Of a stretch of 64,000 nucleotides of DNA, positions 36,030 to 51,100 are shown piece after piece. The stretch's first letter is position 1, and every line of letters begins with the position of its first letter. Source of the DNA: Hydractinia symbiolongicarpus (taxonomy: Eukaryota; Cnidaria; Hydrozoa; Anthoathecata; Hydractiniidae). Location: the NCBI RefSeq assembly GCF_029227915.1, contig NC_079880.1, positions 4,776,001 through 4,840,000 of the forward strand, read 5' to 3'. Both the position numbers and the translations under genes were made by a program. The notes beneath the pieces are model-generated. The model was not told the DNA's origin. It searched no databases and saw only the letters and a list, made by a program, of their open reading frames with translations.

Positions 36030-38285
36030 TTTCAATACTAAAACGCATGAGACTTGTAGTTTTCAAAAATGTTTTCATTTTTGATGAGAAGCTTAATGAA
36101 AGAGGTTTAATCGCCGGCAAACGAAATCCCGCGTTTTCCCGTAAATCCGGGGCTTGGCCCGTATGGTCGAATGTATACAAAGAAGGTACCCAGGGAGTAA
36201 ACTCATTTCCCGAACGATTTTTTAAATTTTTTTTTCACCACTAAAACGCATGAGACTTGTAGTTTTCAAAAATGTTTTCATTTTTGATGAGACGCTTAAT
36301 GAAAGAGGTTTAATCGCCGGAAAACGAAATCCCGCGATTTCCCGTAAATCCCGGGCTTAGCCCGTATAGTCGAATGTATACAAAGAAAGTACCCTGTGAG
36401 TAAACTCATTTCCAGAACGATTTTTTAAATTATTTTTTCACCACTAAAACGCATAAGACTTGTAGTTGTTAAAAATGTTTTCATTTTTGATGAGACGCTG
36501 AATAAAAGAAGTTTAATCGCCGGCAAACGAAAACCCGCGATTTCCCGTAAATCCCGGCTTGGCCCGTATAGTCAACAGTATACAAAGAAAGTACCCAGGG
36601 AGTAAACTCATTTCCCGAACGATTTTTTAAATTATTTTTTCACCACTAAAACGCATGAGACTTGTAGTTTTCAAAAATGTTTTCATTTTTGATGAGACGC
36701 TGAATAAAAGAAGTTTAATCGCCGGCAAACGAAAACCGCCATTTCCCGTAAACCCCGGACTCGGCCCGTATAGTCAAAAGTATACAAAGAAAGTACCCTG
36801 TGAGTAAACTCATTTCCAGAACGATTTTTTAAATTATTTTTTCACCACTAAAACGCATGAGACTTGTAGTTTTCAAAAATGTTTTCATTTTTGATGAGAC
36901 GCTGAATAAAAGAAGTTTAATCGCCGGCAAACGAAAACCCGCAATTTCCCGTAAATCCCGGGCTTGGCCCGTATAGTCAAAAGTATACAAAGAAAGTACC
37001 CAGGGAGTAAACTCATTTCCCGAACGATTTTTTATATTATCTTTTTACCACTAAACGCATGAGACTTGTAGTTTTCAAAAATATTTTCATATTTGATGGG
37101 ACGCTGAATAAAAGAAGTTTAATCGCCGGCAAACGAAAACCGCCATTTCCCTTAAACCCCGGACTCGGCCCGTATAGTCAAAAGTATACAAAGAAAGTAC
37201 CCTGTGAGTAAACTCATTTCCAGAACGATTTTTTAAATTATTTTTTCACCACTAAAACGCATAAGACTTGTAGTTTTTAAAAATGTTTTCATTTTTGATG
37301 AGACGCTGAATAAAAGAAGTTTAATCGCCGGCAAACGAAAACCCGCGATTTCCCGTAAATCCCGGCTTGGCCCGTATAGTCAAAAGTAAACAAAGAAAGT
37401 ACCCAGGGAGTAAACTCACTTCCCGAACGATTTTTTAAATTATTTTTTCACCACTAAAACGCATGAGACTTGTAGTTTTCAAAAATGTTTTCATTTTTGA
37501 TGAGACGCTGAATAAAAGAAGTTTAATCGCCGGCAAACGAAAACCCGCAATTTCCCGTAAATCCCGGGCTTGGCCCGTATAGTCAAAAGTATACAAAGAA
37601 AGTACCCAGGGAGTAAACTCATTTCCCGAACGATTTTTTATATTATCTTTTTACCACTAAACGCATGAGACTTGTAGTTTTCAAAAATATTTTCATATTT
37701 GATGGGACGCTGAATAAAAGAAGTTTAATCGCCGGCAAACGAAAATCCGCGATTTCCCGTAAATCCCAGACTCGGCCCGTATAGTCAAAATTATACAAAG
37801 AAAGTACCCAGGGAGTAAACTCATTTCCCGAACGATTTTTTAAATTATTTTTTCAATACTAAAACGCATGAGACTTGTAGTTTTCAAAAATGTTTTCATT
37901 TTTGATGAGAAGCTTAATGAAAGAGGTTTAATCGCCGGCAAACGAAATCCCGCGTTTTCCCGTAAATCCGGGGCTTGGACCGTATGGTCGAATGTATACA
38001 AAGAAGGTACTCAGGGAGTAAACTCATTTCCCGAACGATTTTTTAAATTTTTTTTTCACCACTAAAACGCATGAGACTTGTAGTTTTCAAAAATGTTTTC
38101 ATTTTTGATGAGACGCTTAATGAAAGAGGTTTAATCGCCGGAAAACGAAATCCCGCGATTTCCCGTAAATCCCGGGCTTAGCCCGTATAGTCGAATGTAT
38201 ACAAAGAAAGTACCCTGTGAGTAAACTCATTTCCAGAACGATTTTTTAAATTATTTTTTCACCACTAAAACGCATAAGACTTGTA
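36030..38285 (+). repeat. 9-monomer higher-order repeat spacing
   Basis: The linked set ttcaatacta, aagcttaatgaaag, tatggtcgaatg and tagttgttaaaa occurs with an offset of 1821 bp (9 monomers): tagttgtt at 36463 and 38284. It marks a block whose right copy goes on into the 14-monomer repeat that follows. Confidence 0.78.
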
Positions 38286-41200
38286 GTTGTTAAAAATGTT
38301 TTCATTTTTGATGAGACGCTGAATAAAAGAAGTTTAATCGCCGGCAAACGAAAACCCGCGATTTCCCGTAAATCCCGGCTTGGCCCGTATAGTCAACAGT
38401 ATACAAAGAAAGTACCCAGGGAGTAAACTCATTTCCCGAACGATTTTTTAAATTATTTTTTCACCACTAAAACGCATGAGACTTGTAGTTTTCAAAAATG
38501 TTTTCATTTTTGATGAGACGCTGAATAAAAGAAGTTTAATCGCCGGCACACGAAAACCGCCATTTCCCGTAAACCCCGGACTCGGCCCGTATAGTCAAAA
38601 GTATACAAAGAAAGTACCCTGTGAGTAAACTCATTTCCAGAACGATTTTTTAAATTATTTTTTCACCACTAAAACGCATAAGACTTGTAGTTTTCAAAAA
38701 TGTTTTCATTTTTGATGAGACGCTGAATAAAAGAAGTTTAATCGCCGGCAAACGAAAACCGCCATTTCCCGTAAACCCCGGACTCGGCCCGTATAGTCAA
38801 AAGTATACAAAGAAAGTACCCTGTGAGTAAACTCATTTCCAGAACGATTTTTTAAATTATTTTTTCACCACTAAAACGCATAAGACTTGTAGTTTTTAAA
38901 AATGTTTTCATTTTTGATGAGACGCTGAATAAAAGAAGTTTAATCGCCGGCAAACGAAAACCCGCGATTTCCCGTAAATCCCGGCTTGGCCCGTATAGTC
39001 AAAAGTATACAAAGAAAGTACCCAGGGAGTAAACTCACTTCCCGAACGATTTTTTAAATTATTTTTTCACCACTAAAACGCATGAGACTTGTAGTTTTCA
39101 AAAATGTTTTCATTTTTGATGAGACGCTGAATAAAAGAAGTTTAATCGCCGGCAAACGAAAACCCGCAATTTCCCGTAAATCCCGGGCTTGGCCCGTATA
39201 GTCAAAAGTATACAAAGAAAGTACCCAGGGAGTAAACTCATTTCCCGAACGATTTTTTATATTATCTTTTTACCACTAAACGCATGAGACTTGTAGTTTT
39301 CAAAAATATTTTCATATTTGATGGGACGCTGAATAAAAGAAGTTTAATCGCCGGCAAACGAAAATCCGCGATTTCCCGTAAATCCCAGACTCGGCCCGTA
39401 TAGTCAAAATTATACAAAGAAAGTACCCAGGGAGTAAACTCATTTCCCGAACGATTTTTTAAATTATTTTTTCAATACTAAAACGCATGAGACTTGTAGT
39501 TTTCAAAAATGTTTTCATTTTTGATGAGAAGCTTAATGAAAGAGGTTTAATCGCCGGCAAACGAAATCCCGCGTTTTCCCGTAAATCCGGGGCTTGGCCC
39601 GTATGGTCGAATGTATACAAAGAAGGTACCCAGGGAGTAAACTCATTTCCCGAACGATTTTTAAAATTTTTTTTCACCACTAAAACGCATGAGACTTGTA
39701 GTTTTCAAAAATGTTTTCATTTTTGATGAGACGCTTAATGAAAGAGGTTTAATCGCCGGAAAACGAAAACCCGCGATTTCTCGTAAATCCCGGGCTTGGC
39801 CCGTGTAGTCGAATGTATACAAAGAAAGTACCCTGTGAGTAAACTCATTTCCAGAACGATTTTTTAAATTATTTTTTCACCACTAAAACGCATAAGACTT
39901 TTAGTTTTTAAAAATGTTTTTATTTTTGATGAGACGCTGAATAAAAGAAGTTTAATCGCCGGCAAACGAAAACCCGCGATTTCCCGTAATTCCCGGCTTG
40001 GCCCGTATAGTCAAAAGTATACAAAGAAAGTACACAGGGAGTAAACTCAATTCTCGAACGATTTTTTAAATTATTTTTTCACCACTAAAACGCATGAGAC
40101 TTGTAGTTTTCAAAAATGTTTTCATTTTTGATGAGACGCTTAATGAAAGAGGTTTAATCGCCGGAAAACGAAAACCCGCGATTTCCCGTAAATCCCGGGC
40201 TTGGCCCGTGTAGTCGAATGTATACAAAGAAAGTACCCTGTGAGTAAACTCATTTCCAGAACGATTTTTTAAATTATTTTTTCACCACTAAAACGCATAA
40301 GACTTTTAGTTTTTAAAAATGTTTTTATTTTTGATGAGACGCTGAATAAAAGAAGTTTAATCGCCGGCAAACGAAAACCCGCGATTTCCCGTAAATCCCG
40401 GCTTGGCCCGTATAGTCAAAAGTATACAAAGAAAGTACACAGGGAGTAAACTCATTTCTCGAACGATTTCTTAAATTATTTTTTCACCACTAAAACGCAT
40501 AAGACTTGTAGTTTTCAAAAATGTTTTCATTTTTGATGAGACGCTGAATAAAAGAAGTTTAATCGCCGGCAAATGAAAACCCGCGATTTCCCGTAAATCC
40601 CAGACTCGGCCCGTATAGTCAAAATTATACAAAGAAAGTACCCAGGGAGTAAACTCATTTCCCGAACGATTTTTTAAATTATTTTTTCAATACTAAAACG
40701 CATGAGACTTGTAGTTTTCAAAAATGTTTTCATTTTTGATGAGAAGCTTAATGAAAGAGGTTTAATCGCCGGCAAACGAAATCCCGCGTTTTCCCGTAAA
40801 TCCGGGGCTTGGCCCGTATGGTCGAATGTATACAAAGAAGGTACCCAGGGAGTAAACTCATTTCCCGAACGATTTTTTAAATTTTTTTTTCACCACTAAA
40901 ACGCATGAGACTTGTAGTTTTCAAAAATGTTTTCATTTTTGATGAGACGCTTAATGAAAGAGGTTTAATCGCCGGAAAACGAAATCCCGCGATTTCCCGT
41001 AAATCCCGGGCTTAGCCCGTATAGTCGAATGTATACAAAGAAAGTACCCTGTGAGTAAACTCATTTCCAGAACGATTTTTTAAATTATTTTTTCACCACT
41101 AAAACGCATAAGACTTGTAGTTGTTAAAAATGTTTTCATTTTTGATGAGACGCTGAATAAAAGAAGTTTAATCGCCGGCAAACGAAAACCCGCGATTTCC

Positions 41201-43409
41201 CGTAAATCCCGGCTTGGCCCGTATAGTCAACAGTATACAAAGAAAGTACCCAGGGAGTAAACTCATTTCCCGAACGATTTTTTAAATTATTTTTTCACCA
41301 CTAAAACGCATGAGACTTGTAGTTTTCAAAAATGTTTTCATTTTTGATGAGACGCTGAATAAAAGAAGTTTAATCGCCGGCAAACGAAAACCGCCATTTC
41401 TCGTAAACCCCGGACTCGGCCCGTATAGTCAAAAGTATACAAAGAAAGTACCCTGTGAGTAAACTCATTTCCAGAACGATTTTTTAAATTATTTTTTCAC
41501 CACTAAAACGCATAAGACTTGTAGTTTTCAAAAATGTTTTCATTTTTGATGAGACGCTGAATAAAAGAAGTTTAATCGCCGGCAAACGAAAACCGCCATT
41601 TCCCGTAAACCCCGGACTCGGCCCGTATAGTCAAAAGTATACAAAGAAAGTACCCTGTGAGTAAACTCATTTCCAGAACGATTTTTTAAATTATTTTTTC
41701 ACCACTAAAACGCATAAGACTTGTAGTTTTTAAAAATGTTTTCATTTTTGATGAGACGCTGAATAAAAGAAGTTTAATCGCCGGCAAACGAAAACCCGCG
41801 ATTTCCCGTAAATCCCGGCTTGGCCCGTATAGTCAAAAGTATACAAAGAAAGTACCCAGGGAGTAAACTCACTTCCCGAACTATTTTTTAAATTATTTTT
41901 TCACCACTAAAACGCATGAGACTTGTAGTTTTCAAAAATGTTTTCATTTTTGATGAGACGCTGAATAAAAGAAGTTTAATCGCCGGCAAACGAAAACCCG
42001 CAATTTCCCGTAAATCCCGGGCTTGGCCCGTATAGTCAAAAGTATACAAAGAAAGTACCCAGGGAGTAAACTCATTTCCCGAACGATTTTTTATATTATC
42101 TTTTTACCACTAAACGCATGAGACTTGTAGTTTTCAAAAATATTTTCATATTTGATGGGACGCTGAATAAAAGAAGTTTAATCGCCGGCAAACGAAAATC
42201 CGCGATTTCCCGTAAATCCCAGACTCGGCCCGTATAGTCAAAATTATACAAAGAAAGTACCCAGGGAGTAAACTCATTTCCCGAACGATTTTTTAAATTA
42301 TTTTTTCAATACTAAAACGCATGAGACTTGTAGTTTTCAAAAATGTTTTCATTTTTGATGAGAAGCTTAATGAAAGAGGTTTAATCGCCGGCAAACGAAA
42401 TCCCGCGTTTTCCCGTAAATCCGGGGCTTGGCCCGTATGGTCGAATGTATACAAAGAAGGTACCCAGGGAGTAAACTCATTTCCCGAACGATTTTTAAAA
42501 TTTTTTTTCACCACTAAAACGCATGAGACTTGTAGTTTTCAAAAATGTTTTCATTTTTGATGAGACGCTTAATGAAAGAGGTTTAATCGCCGGAAAACGA
42601 AAACCCGCGATTTCTCGTAAATCCCGGGCTTGGCCCGTGTAGTCGAATGTATACAAAGAAAGTACCCTGTGAGTAAACTCATTTCCAGAACGATTTTTTA
42701 AATTATTTTTTCACCACTAAAACGCATAAGACTTTTAGTTTTTAAAAATGTTTTTATTTTTGATGAGACGCTGAATAAAAGAAGTTTAATCGCCGGCAAA
42801 CGAAAACCCGCGATTTCCCGTAATTCCCGGCTTGGCCCGTATAGTCAAAAGTATACAAAGAAAGTACACAGGGAGTAAACTCATTTCTCGAACGATTTTT
42901 TAAATTATTTTTTCACCACTAAAACGCATGAGACTTGTAGTTTTCAAAAATGTTTTCATTTTTGATGAGACGCTTAATGAAAGAGGTTTAATCGCTGGAA
43001 AACGAAAACCCGCGATTTCCCGTAAATCCCGGGCTTGGCCCGTGTAGTCGAATGTATACAAAGAAAGTACCCTGTGAGTAAACTCATTTCCAGAACGATT
43101 TTTTAAATTATTTTTTCACCACTAAAACGCATAAGACTTTTAGTTTTTAAAAATGTTTTTATTTTTGATGAGACGCTGAATAATAGAAGTTTAATCGCCG
43201 GCAAACGAAAACCCGCGATTTCCCGTAAATCCCGGCTTGGCCCGTATAGTCAAAAGTATACAAAGAAAGTACACAGGGAGTAAACTCATTTCTCGAACGA
43301 TTTCTTAAATTATTTTTTCACCACTAAAACGCATAAGACTTGTAGTTTTCAAAAATGTTTTCATTTTTGATGAGACGCTGAATAAAAGAAGTTTAATCGC
43401 CGGCAAACG
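37765..43409 (+). repeat. Two tandem copies of a 14-monomer higher-order repeat
   Basis: About 37765-40575 and 40599-43409, with a constant offset of 2834 bp over the whole length. Markers include ttcaatacta, tagttgttaaaa (38284 and 41118), gatttctcgtaaat (39776 and 42610), ccgtaattcccgg, and gatttcttaaatt. Differences are isolated substitutions, for example tcaattctcg against tcatttctcg. The copies diverge after about 40575 and 43409. Confidence 0.85.
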
Positions 43410-46400
43410 AAAACCCGCGATTTCCCGTAAACCCCGGACTCGGCCCGTATAGTCAAAAGTATACAAAGAAAGTACCCTGTGAGTAAACTCATTTCCAGAA
43501 CGATTTTTTAAATTATTTTTTCACCACTAAAACGCATAAGACTTGTAGTTTTTAAAAATGTTTTCATTTTTGATGTGACGCTGAATAAAAGAAGTTTAAT
43601 CGCCGGCAAACGAAAACCCGCGATTTCCCGTAAATTCCGGCTTGGCCCGTATAGTCAAAAGTATACAAAGAAAGTACCCAGGGAGTAAACTCACTTCCCG
43701 AACGATTTTTTAAATTATTTTTTCACCACTAAAACGCATGAGACTTGTAGTTTTCAAAAATGTTTTCATTTTTGATGAGACACTCAATATAAGAAGTTTA
43801 ATCGCCGGCAAACGAAAACCCGCAATTTCCCGTAAATCCCGGGCTTGGCCCGTATAGTCAAAAGTATACAAAGAAAGTACCCAGGGAGTAAACTCATTTC
43901 CCGAACGATTTTTTATATTATCTTTTTACCACTAAACGCATGAGACTTGTAGTTTTCAAAAATATTTTCATATTTGATGGGACGCTGAATAAAAGAAGTT
44001 TAATCGCCGGCAAACGAAAATCCGCGATTTCCCGTAAATCCCAGACTCGGCCCGTATAGTCAAAATTATACAAAGAAAGTACCCAGGGAGTAAACTCATT
44101 TCCCGAACGATTTTTTAAATTATTTTTTCAATACTAAAACGCATGAGACTTGTAGTTTTCAAAAATGTTTTCATTTTTGATGAGAAGCTTAATAAAAGAG
44201 GTTTAATCGCCGGCAAACGAAATCCCGCGTTTTCCCGTAAATCCGGGGCTTGGCCCGTATAGTCGAATGTATACAAAGAAAGTACCCAGGGAGTAAACTC
44301 ATTTCCCGAACGATTTTTTAAATTTTTTTTTCACCACTAAAACGCATAAGACTTGTAGTTTTTAAAAATGTTTTCATTTTTGATGAGACGCTTAATGAAA
44401 GAGGTTTAATCGCCGGAAAATGAAAACCCGCGATTTCCCGTAAATCCCGGGCTTGGCCCGTGTAGTCGAATGTATACAAAGAAAGTACCCTGTGAGTAAA
44501 CTCATTTCCAGAACGATTTTTTAAATTATTTTTTCACCACTTAAACGCATAAGACTTGTAGTTTTTAAAAATGTTTTTGTTTTTGATGAGACGCTGAATA
44601 AAAGAAGTTTAATCGCCGGCAAACGAAAACCCGCGATTTCCCGTAAATCCCGGCTTGGCCCGTATAGTCAAAAGTATACAAAGAAAGTACCCTGTGAGTA
44701 AACTCATTTCCAGAACGATTTTTTAAATTATTTTTTCACCACTAAAACGCATAAGACTTGTAGTTTTTAAAAATGTTTTTATTTTTGATGAGACGCTGAA
44801 TAAAAGAAGTTTAATCGCCGGCAAACGAAAACCTGCGATTTCCCGTAAATCCCGGCTTGGCCCGTATAGTCAAAAGTATACAAAGAAAGTACACAGGGAG
44901 TAAACTCATTTCCCGAACGATTTTTTAAATTATTTTTTCAATACTAAAACGCATGAGACTTGTAGTTTTCAACAATGTTTTCATTTTTGATGAGAAGCTT
45001 AATGAAAGAGGTTTAATCGCCGGCAAACGAAATCCCGCGTTTTCCCGTAAATCCGGGGCTTGGCCCGTATGGTCGAATGTATACAAAGAAAGTACCCAGG
45101 GAGTAAACTCATTTCCCGAACGATTTTTTAAATTTTTTTTTCACCACTAAAACGCATGAGACTTGTAGTTTTCAATAATGTTTTCATTTTTGATGAGACG
45201 CTTAATGAAAGAGGTTTAATCGCCGGAAAACGAAAACCCGCGATTTCCCGTAAATCCCGGGCTTGGCCCGTGTAGTCGAATGTATACAAAGAAAGTACCC
45301 TGTGAGTAAACTCATTTCCAGAACGATTTTTTAAATTATTTTTTCACCACTAAAACGCATAAGACTTGTAGTTTTTAAAAATGTTTTTATTTTTGATGAG
45401 ACGCTGAATAAAAGAAGTTTAATCGCCGGCAAACGAAAACCCGCGATTTCCCGTAAATCCCGGCTTGGCCCGTATAGTCAAAAGTATACAAAGAAAGTAC
45501 ACAGGGAGTAAACTCATTTCTCGAACGATTTTTTAAATTATTTTTTCACCACTAAAACGCATGAGACTTGTAGTTTTCAAAAATGTTTTCATTTTTGATG
45601 AGACGCTGAATAAAAAAAGTTTAATCGCCGGCAAACGAAAACCCGCGATTTCCCGTAAATCCCGGACTCGGCCCGTATAGTCAAAAGTATATAAAGAAAG
45701 TACCCTGTGAGTAAACTCATTTCCAGAACGATTTTTTAAATTATTTTTTCACCACTAAAACGCATAAGACTTGTAGTTTTTAAAAATGTTTTCATTTTTG
45801 ATGAGACGCTGAATAAAAGAAGTTTAATCGCCGGCAAACGAAAACCCGCGATTTCCCGTAAATCCCGGGCTTGGCCCGTATAGTCAAAAGTATACAAAGA
45901 AAGTACCCAGGGAGTAAACTCATTTCCCGAACGATTTTTTATATTATCTTTTTACCACTAAACGCATGAGACTTGTAGTTTTCAAAAATATTTTCATATT
46001 TGATGGGACGCTGAATAAAAGAAGTTTAATCGCCGGCAAACGAAAATCCGCGATTTCCCGTAAATCCCAGACTCGGCCCGTATAGTCAAAATTATACAAA
46101 GAAAGTACCCAGGGAGTAAACTCATTTCCCGAACGATTTTTTAAATTATTTTTTCAATACTAAAACGCATGAGACTTGTAGTTTTCAAAAATGTTTTCAT
46201 TTTTGATGAGAAGCTTAATGAAAGAGGTTTAATCGCCGGCAAACGAAATCCCGCGTTTTCCCGTAAATCCGGGGCTTGGCCCGTATAGTCGAATGTATAC
46301 AAAGAAAGTACCCAGGGAGTAAACTCATTTCCCGAACGATTTTTTAAATTTTTTTTTCACCACTAAAACGCATAAGACTTGTAGTTTTCAAAAATGTTTT

Positions 46401-46487
46401 CATTTTTGATGAGACGCTTAATGAAAGAGGTTTAATCGCCGGAAAACGAAAACCCGCGATTTCCCGTAAATCCCGGGCTTGGCCCGT

Positions 46488-48109
46488 GTAGTCGAATGTA
46501 TACAAAGAAAGTACCCTGTGATTAAACTCATTTCCAGAACGATTTTTTAAATTATTTTTTCACCACTAAAACGCATAAGACTTGTAGTTTTTAAAAATGT
46601 TTTTATTTTTGATGAGACGCTGAATAAAAGAAGTTTAATCGCCGGCAAACGAAAACCCGCGATTTCCCGTAAATCCCAGACTCGGCCCGTATAGTCAAAA
46701 TTATACAAAGAAAGTACCCAGGGAGTAAACTCATTTCCCGAACGATTTTTTAAATTATTTTTTCAATACTAAAACGCATGAGACTTGTAGTTTTCAAAAA
46801 TGTTTTCATTTTTGATGAGAAGCTTAATGAAAGAGGTTTAATCGCTGGCAAACGAAATCCCGCGTTTTCCCGTAAATCCGGGGCTTGGCCCGTATAGTCG
46901 AATGTATACAAAGAAAGTACCCAGGGAGTAAACTCATTTCCCGAACGATTTTTTAAATTTTTTTTTCACCACTAAAACGCATAAGACTTGTAGTTTTCAA
47001 AAATGTTTTCATTTTTGATGAGACGCTTAATGAAAGAGGTTTAATCACCGGAAAACGAAAACCCGCGATTTCCCGTAAATCCCGGGCTTGGCCCGTGTAG
47101 TCGAATGTATACAAAGAAAGTACCCTGTGAGTAAACTCATTTCCAGAACGATTTTTTAAATTATTTTTTCACCACTAAAACGCATAAGACTTGTAGTTTT
47201 TAAAAATGTTTTTATTTTTGATGAGACGCTGAATAAAAGAAGTTTAATCGCCGGCAAACGAAAACCCGCGATTTCCCGTAAATCCCGGCTTGGCCCGTGT
47301 AGTCGAATGTATACAAAGAAAGTACCCTGTGATTAAACTCATTTCCAGAACGATTTTTTAAATTATTTTTTCACCACTAAAACGCATAAGACTTGTAGTT
47401 TTTAAAAATGTTTTTATTTTTGATGAGACGCTGAATAAAAGAAGTTTAATCGCCGGCAAACGAAAACCCGCGATTTCCCGTAAATCCCAGACTCGGCCCG
47501 TATAGTCAAAATTATACAAAGAAAGTACCCAGGGAGTAAACTCATTTCCCGAACGATTTTTTAAATTATTTTTTCAATACTAAAACGCATGAGACTTGTA
47601 GTTTTCAAAAATGTTTTCATTTTTGATGAGAAGCTTAATGAAAGAGGTTTAATCGCTGGCAAACGAAATCCCGCGTTTTCCCGTAAATCCGGGGCTTGGC
47701 CCGTATAGTCGAATGTATACAAAGAAAGTACCCAGGGAGTAAACTCATTTCCCGAACGATTTTTTAAATTTTTTTTTCACCACTAAAACGCATAAGACTT
47801 GTAGTTTTCAAAAATGTTTTCATTTTTGATGAGACGCTTAATGAAAGAGGTTTAATCGCCGGAAAACGAAAACCCGCGATTTCCCGTAAATCCCGGGCTT
47901 GGCCCGTGTAGTCGAATGTATACAAAGAAAGTACCCTGTGAGTAAACTCATTTCCAGAACGATTTTTTAAATTATTTTTTCACCACTAAAACGCATAAGA
48001 CTTGTAGTTTTTAAAAATGTTTTTATTTTTGATGAGACGCTGAATAAAAGAAGTTTAATCGCCGGCAAACGAAAACCCGCGATTTCCCGTAAATCCCGGC
48101 TTGGCCCGT
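46488..48109 (+). repeat. Tandem 4-monomer duplication
   Basis: Two adjacent copies with an offset of 811 bp. Both carry gtgtagtcgaatg with the unusual gtgattaaactc (46520 and 47331), the gactcggcccg/caaaattatac monomer, and atcgctggcaaacg. Little divergence is visible. Confidence 0.8.
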
Positions 48110-51100
48110 ATAGTCAAAAGTATACAAAGAAAGTACACAGGGAGTAAACTCATTTCCCGAACGATTTTTTAAATTATTTTTTCACCACTAAAACGCATGA
48201 GACTTGTAGTTTTCAAAAATGTTTTCATTTTTGATGAGACGCTGAATAAAAGAAGTTTAATCGCCGGCAAACGAAAACCCGCGATTTCCCGTAAATCCTG
48301 GACTCAGCCCGTATAGTCAAAAGTATACAAAGAAAGTACCCAGGGAGTAAACTCATTTCCCAAACGATTTTTTAAATTATTATTTCACCACTAAAACGCA
48401 TGAGACTTGTAGTTCTCAAGAATGTTTTCATTTTTGATGAGACGCTGAATAAAAGCAGTATAATCGCCGGCAAACGAAAACCCGCGATTTCCCGTAAATC
48501 CCGGGCTTGGCACGTATAGTCGAATGTATACAAAGAAAGTACCCTGTGAGTAAACTCATTTCCAGAACGATTTTTTAAATTATTTTTTCACCACTAAAAC
48601 GCATAAGACTTGTAGCTTTTAAAAATGTTTTCATTTTTGATGAGACGCTGAATAAAAGAAGTTTAATCGCCGGCAAACGAAAACCCGCGATTTCCCGTAA
48701 ATCCCGGCTTGGCCCGTATAGTCAAAAGTATACAAAGAAATTACCCAGGGAGTAAACTCATTTCCCGAACGATTTTTTAAATTATTTTTTCACCACTTAA
48801 ACGCATGAGACTTGTAGTTTTCAAATATGTTTTCATTTTTGAAGAGACGCTGAAAAAAAGCAGTTTAATCGCCGGCAAACGAAAACCCGCGATTTCCCGT
48901 AAATCCAGGACTCAGCCCGTATAGTCAAAAGTATACAAAGAAAGTACCCAGGGAGTAAACTCATTTCCCAAACAATTTTTTAAATTATTATTTCACCACT
49001 AAAACGCATGAGACTTGTAGTTCTCAAATATGTTTTCATTTTTGATGAGACGCTGAAAAAAAGCAGTTTAATCGCCGGCAAACGAAAACCTGCGATATCC
49101 CTAAATCCCGGACTCGGCCCGTATAGTCAAAAGTATACAAAGAAAGTACCCAGGGAGTAAACTCATTTCCAGAACGATTTTTTAAATTATTTTTTCACCA
49201 CTAAAACGCATAAGACTTGTAGTTTTTAAAAATGTTTTCATTTTTGATGAGACGCTGAATAAAAGAAGTTTAATCGCCGGCAAATGAAAACCCGCGATTT
49301 CCCGTAAATCCCGGGCTTGGCCCGTATAGTCAAAAGTATACAAAGAAAGTACCCAGGGAGTAAACTCATTTCCCGAACAATTTTTTAAATTATTTTTTCA
49401 CCACTAAAACGCATGAGACTTGTAGTTTTCAAAAATGTTTTCATTTTTGATGAGACGCTGAATAAAAGAAGTTTAATCGCCGGCAAACGAAAACCCGCGA
49501 TTTCCCGTAAATCACGGGCTTGGCCCGTATAGTCGAATGCATACAAAGAAAGTACCCTGTGAGTAAACTCATTTCCAGAACGATTTTTTAAATTATTTTT
49601 TCACCACTAAAACGCATAAGACTTGTAGTTTTTAAAAAAGTTTTCATTTTTGATGAGACGCTGAATAAAAGAAGTTTAATCGCCGGCAAACGAAAACCCG
49701 CGATTTCCCGTAAATCCCGGCTTCGCCCGAATAGTCAAAAGTATACAAAGAAAGTACCCAGGGAGTAAACTCATTTCCCAAACGATTTTTTAAATTATTA
49801 TTTCACCACTAAAACGCATGAGACTTGTAGTTCTCAAGAATGTTTTCATTTTTGATGAGACGCTGAATAAAAGCAGTATAATCGCCGGCAAACGAAAACC
49901 CGCGATTTCCCGTAAATCCCGGGCTTGGCACGTATAGTCGAATGTATACAAAGAAAGTACCCTGTGAGTAAACTCATTTCCAGAACGATTTTTTAAATTA
50001 TTTTTTCACCACTAAAACGCATAAGACTTAAAGTTTTCAAAAATGTTTTCATTTTTGATGAGACGCTTAATGAAAGAAGTTTAATCGCCGGCAAACGAAA
50101 ACCCGCGATTTCCCGTAAATCCCGGCTTGGCCGGTATAGTCAAAAGTATAAAAACAAATTACCCAGGGAGTAAACTCATTTCCCGAACGATTTTTTAAAT
50201 TATTTTTTCACCACTAAAACGCATGAGACTTGTAGTTTTCAAATATGTTTTCATTTTTGATGAGACGCTGAAAAAATCAGTTTAATCACCGGCAAACGAA
50301 AGCCTGCGATATCCCTAAATCCCGGACTCGGCCCGTATAGTCAAAAGTATACAAAGAAAGTACCCAGGGAGTAAACTCATTTCCAGAACGATTTTTTAAA
50401 TTATTTTTTCACCACTAAAACGCATAAGACTTGTAGTTTTTAAAAATGTTTTCATTTTTGATGAGACGCTGAATAAAAGAAGTTTAATCGCCGGCAAACG
50501 AAAACCCGCGATTTCCCGTAAATCCTGGGCTTGGCCCGTATAGTCAAAAGTATACAAAGAAAGTACCCAGGGAGTAAACTCATTTGCCGAACGATTTTTT
50601 AAATTATTTTTTCACCACTAAAACGCATGAGACTTGTAGTTTTCAAAAATGTTTTCATTTTTGATGAGACGCTGAATAAAAGAAGTTTAATCGCCGGCAA
50701 ACGAAAACCCGCGATTTCCCGTAAATCACGGGCTTGGCCCGTATAGTCGAATGTATACAAAGAAAGTACCCTGTGAGTAAACTCATTTCCAGAACGATTT
50801 TTTAAATTATTTTTTCACCACTAAAACGCATAAGACTTGTAGTTTTAAAAAATGTTTTCATTTTTGATGAGACGCTGAATAAAAGAAGTTTAATCGCCGG
50901 CAAACGAAAACCCGCGATTTCCCGTAAATCCCGGCTTCGCCCGAATAGTCAAAAGTATACAAAGAAAGTACACAGGGAGTAAACTCATTTCCCGAACGAT
51001 TTTTTAAATTATTATTTCACCACTAAAACGCATGAGACTTGTAGTTCTCAAGAATGTTTTCATTTTTGATGAGACGCTGAATAAAAGCAGTATAATCGCC

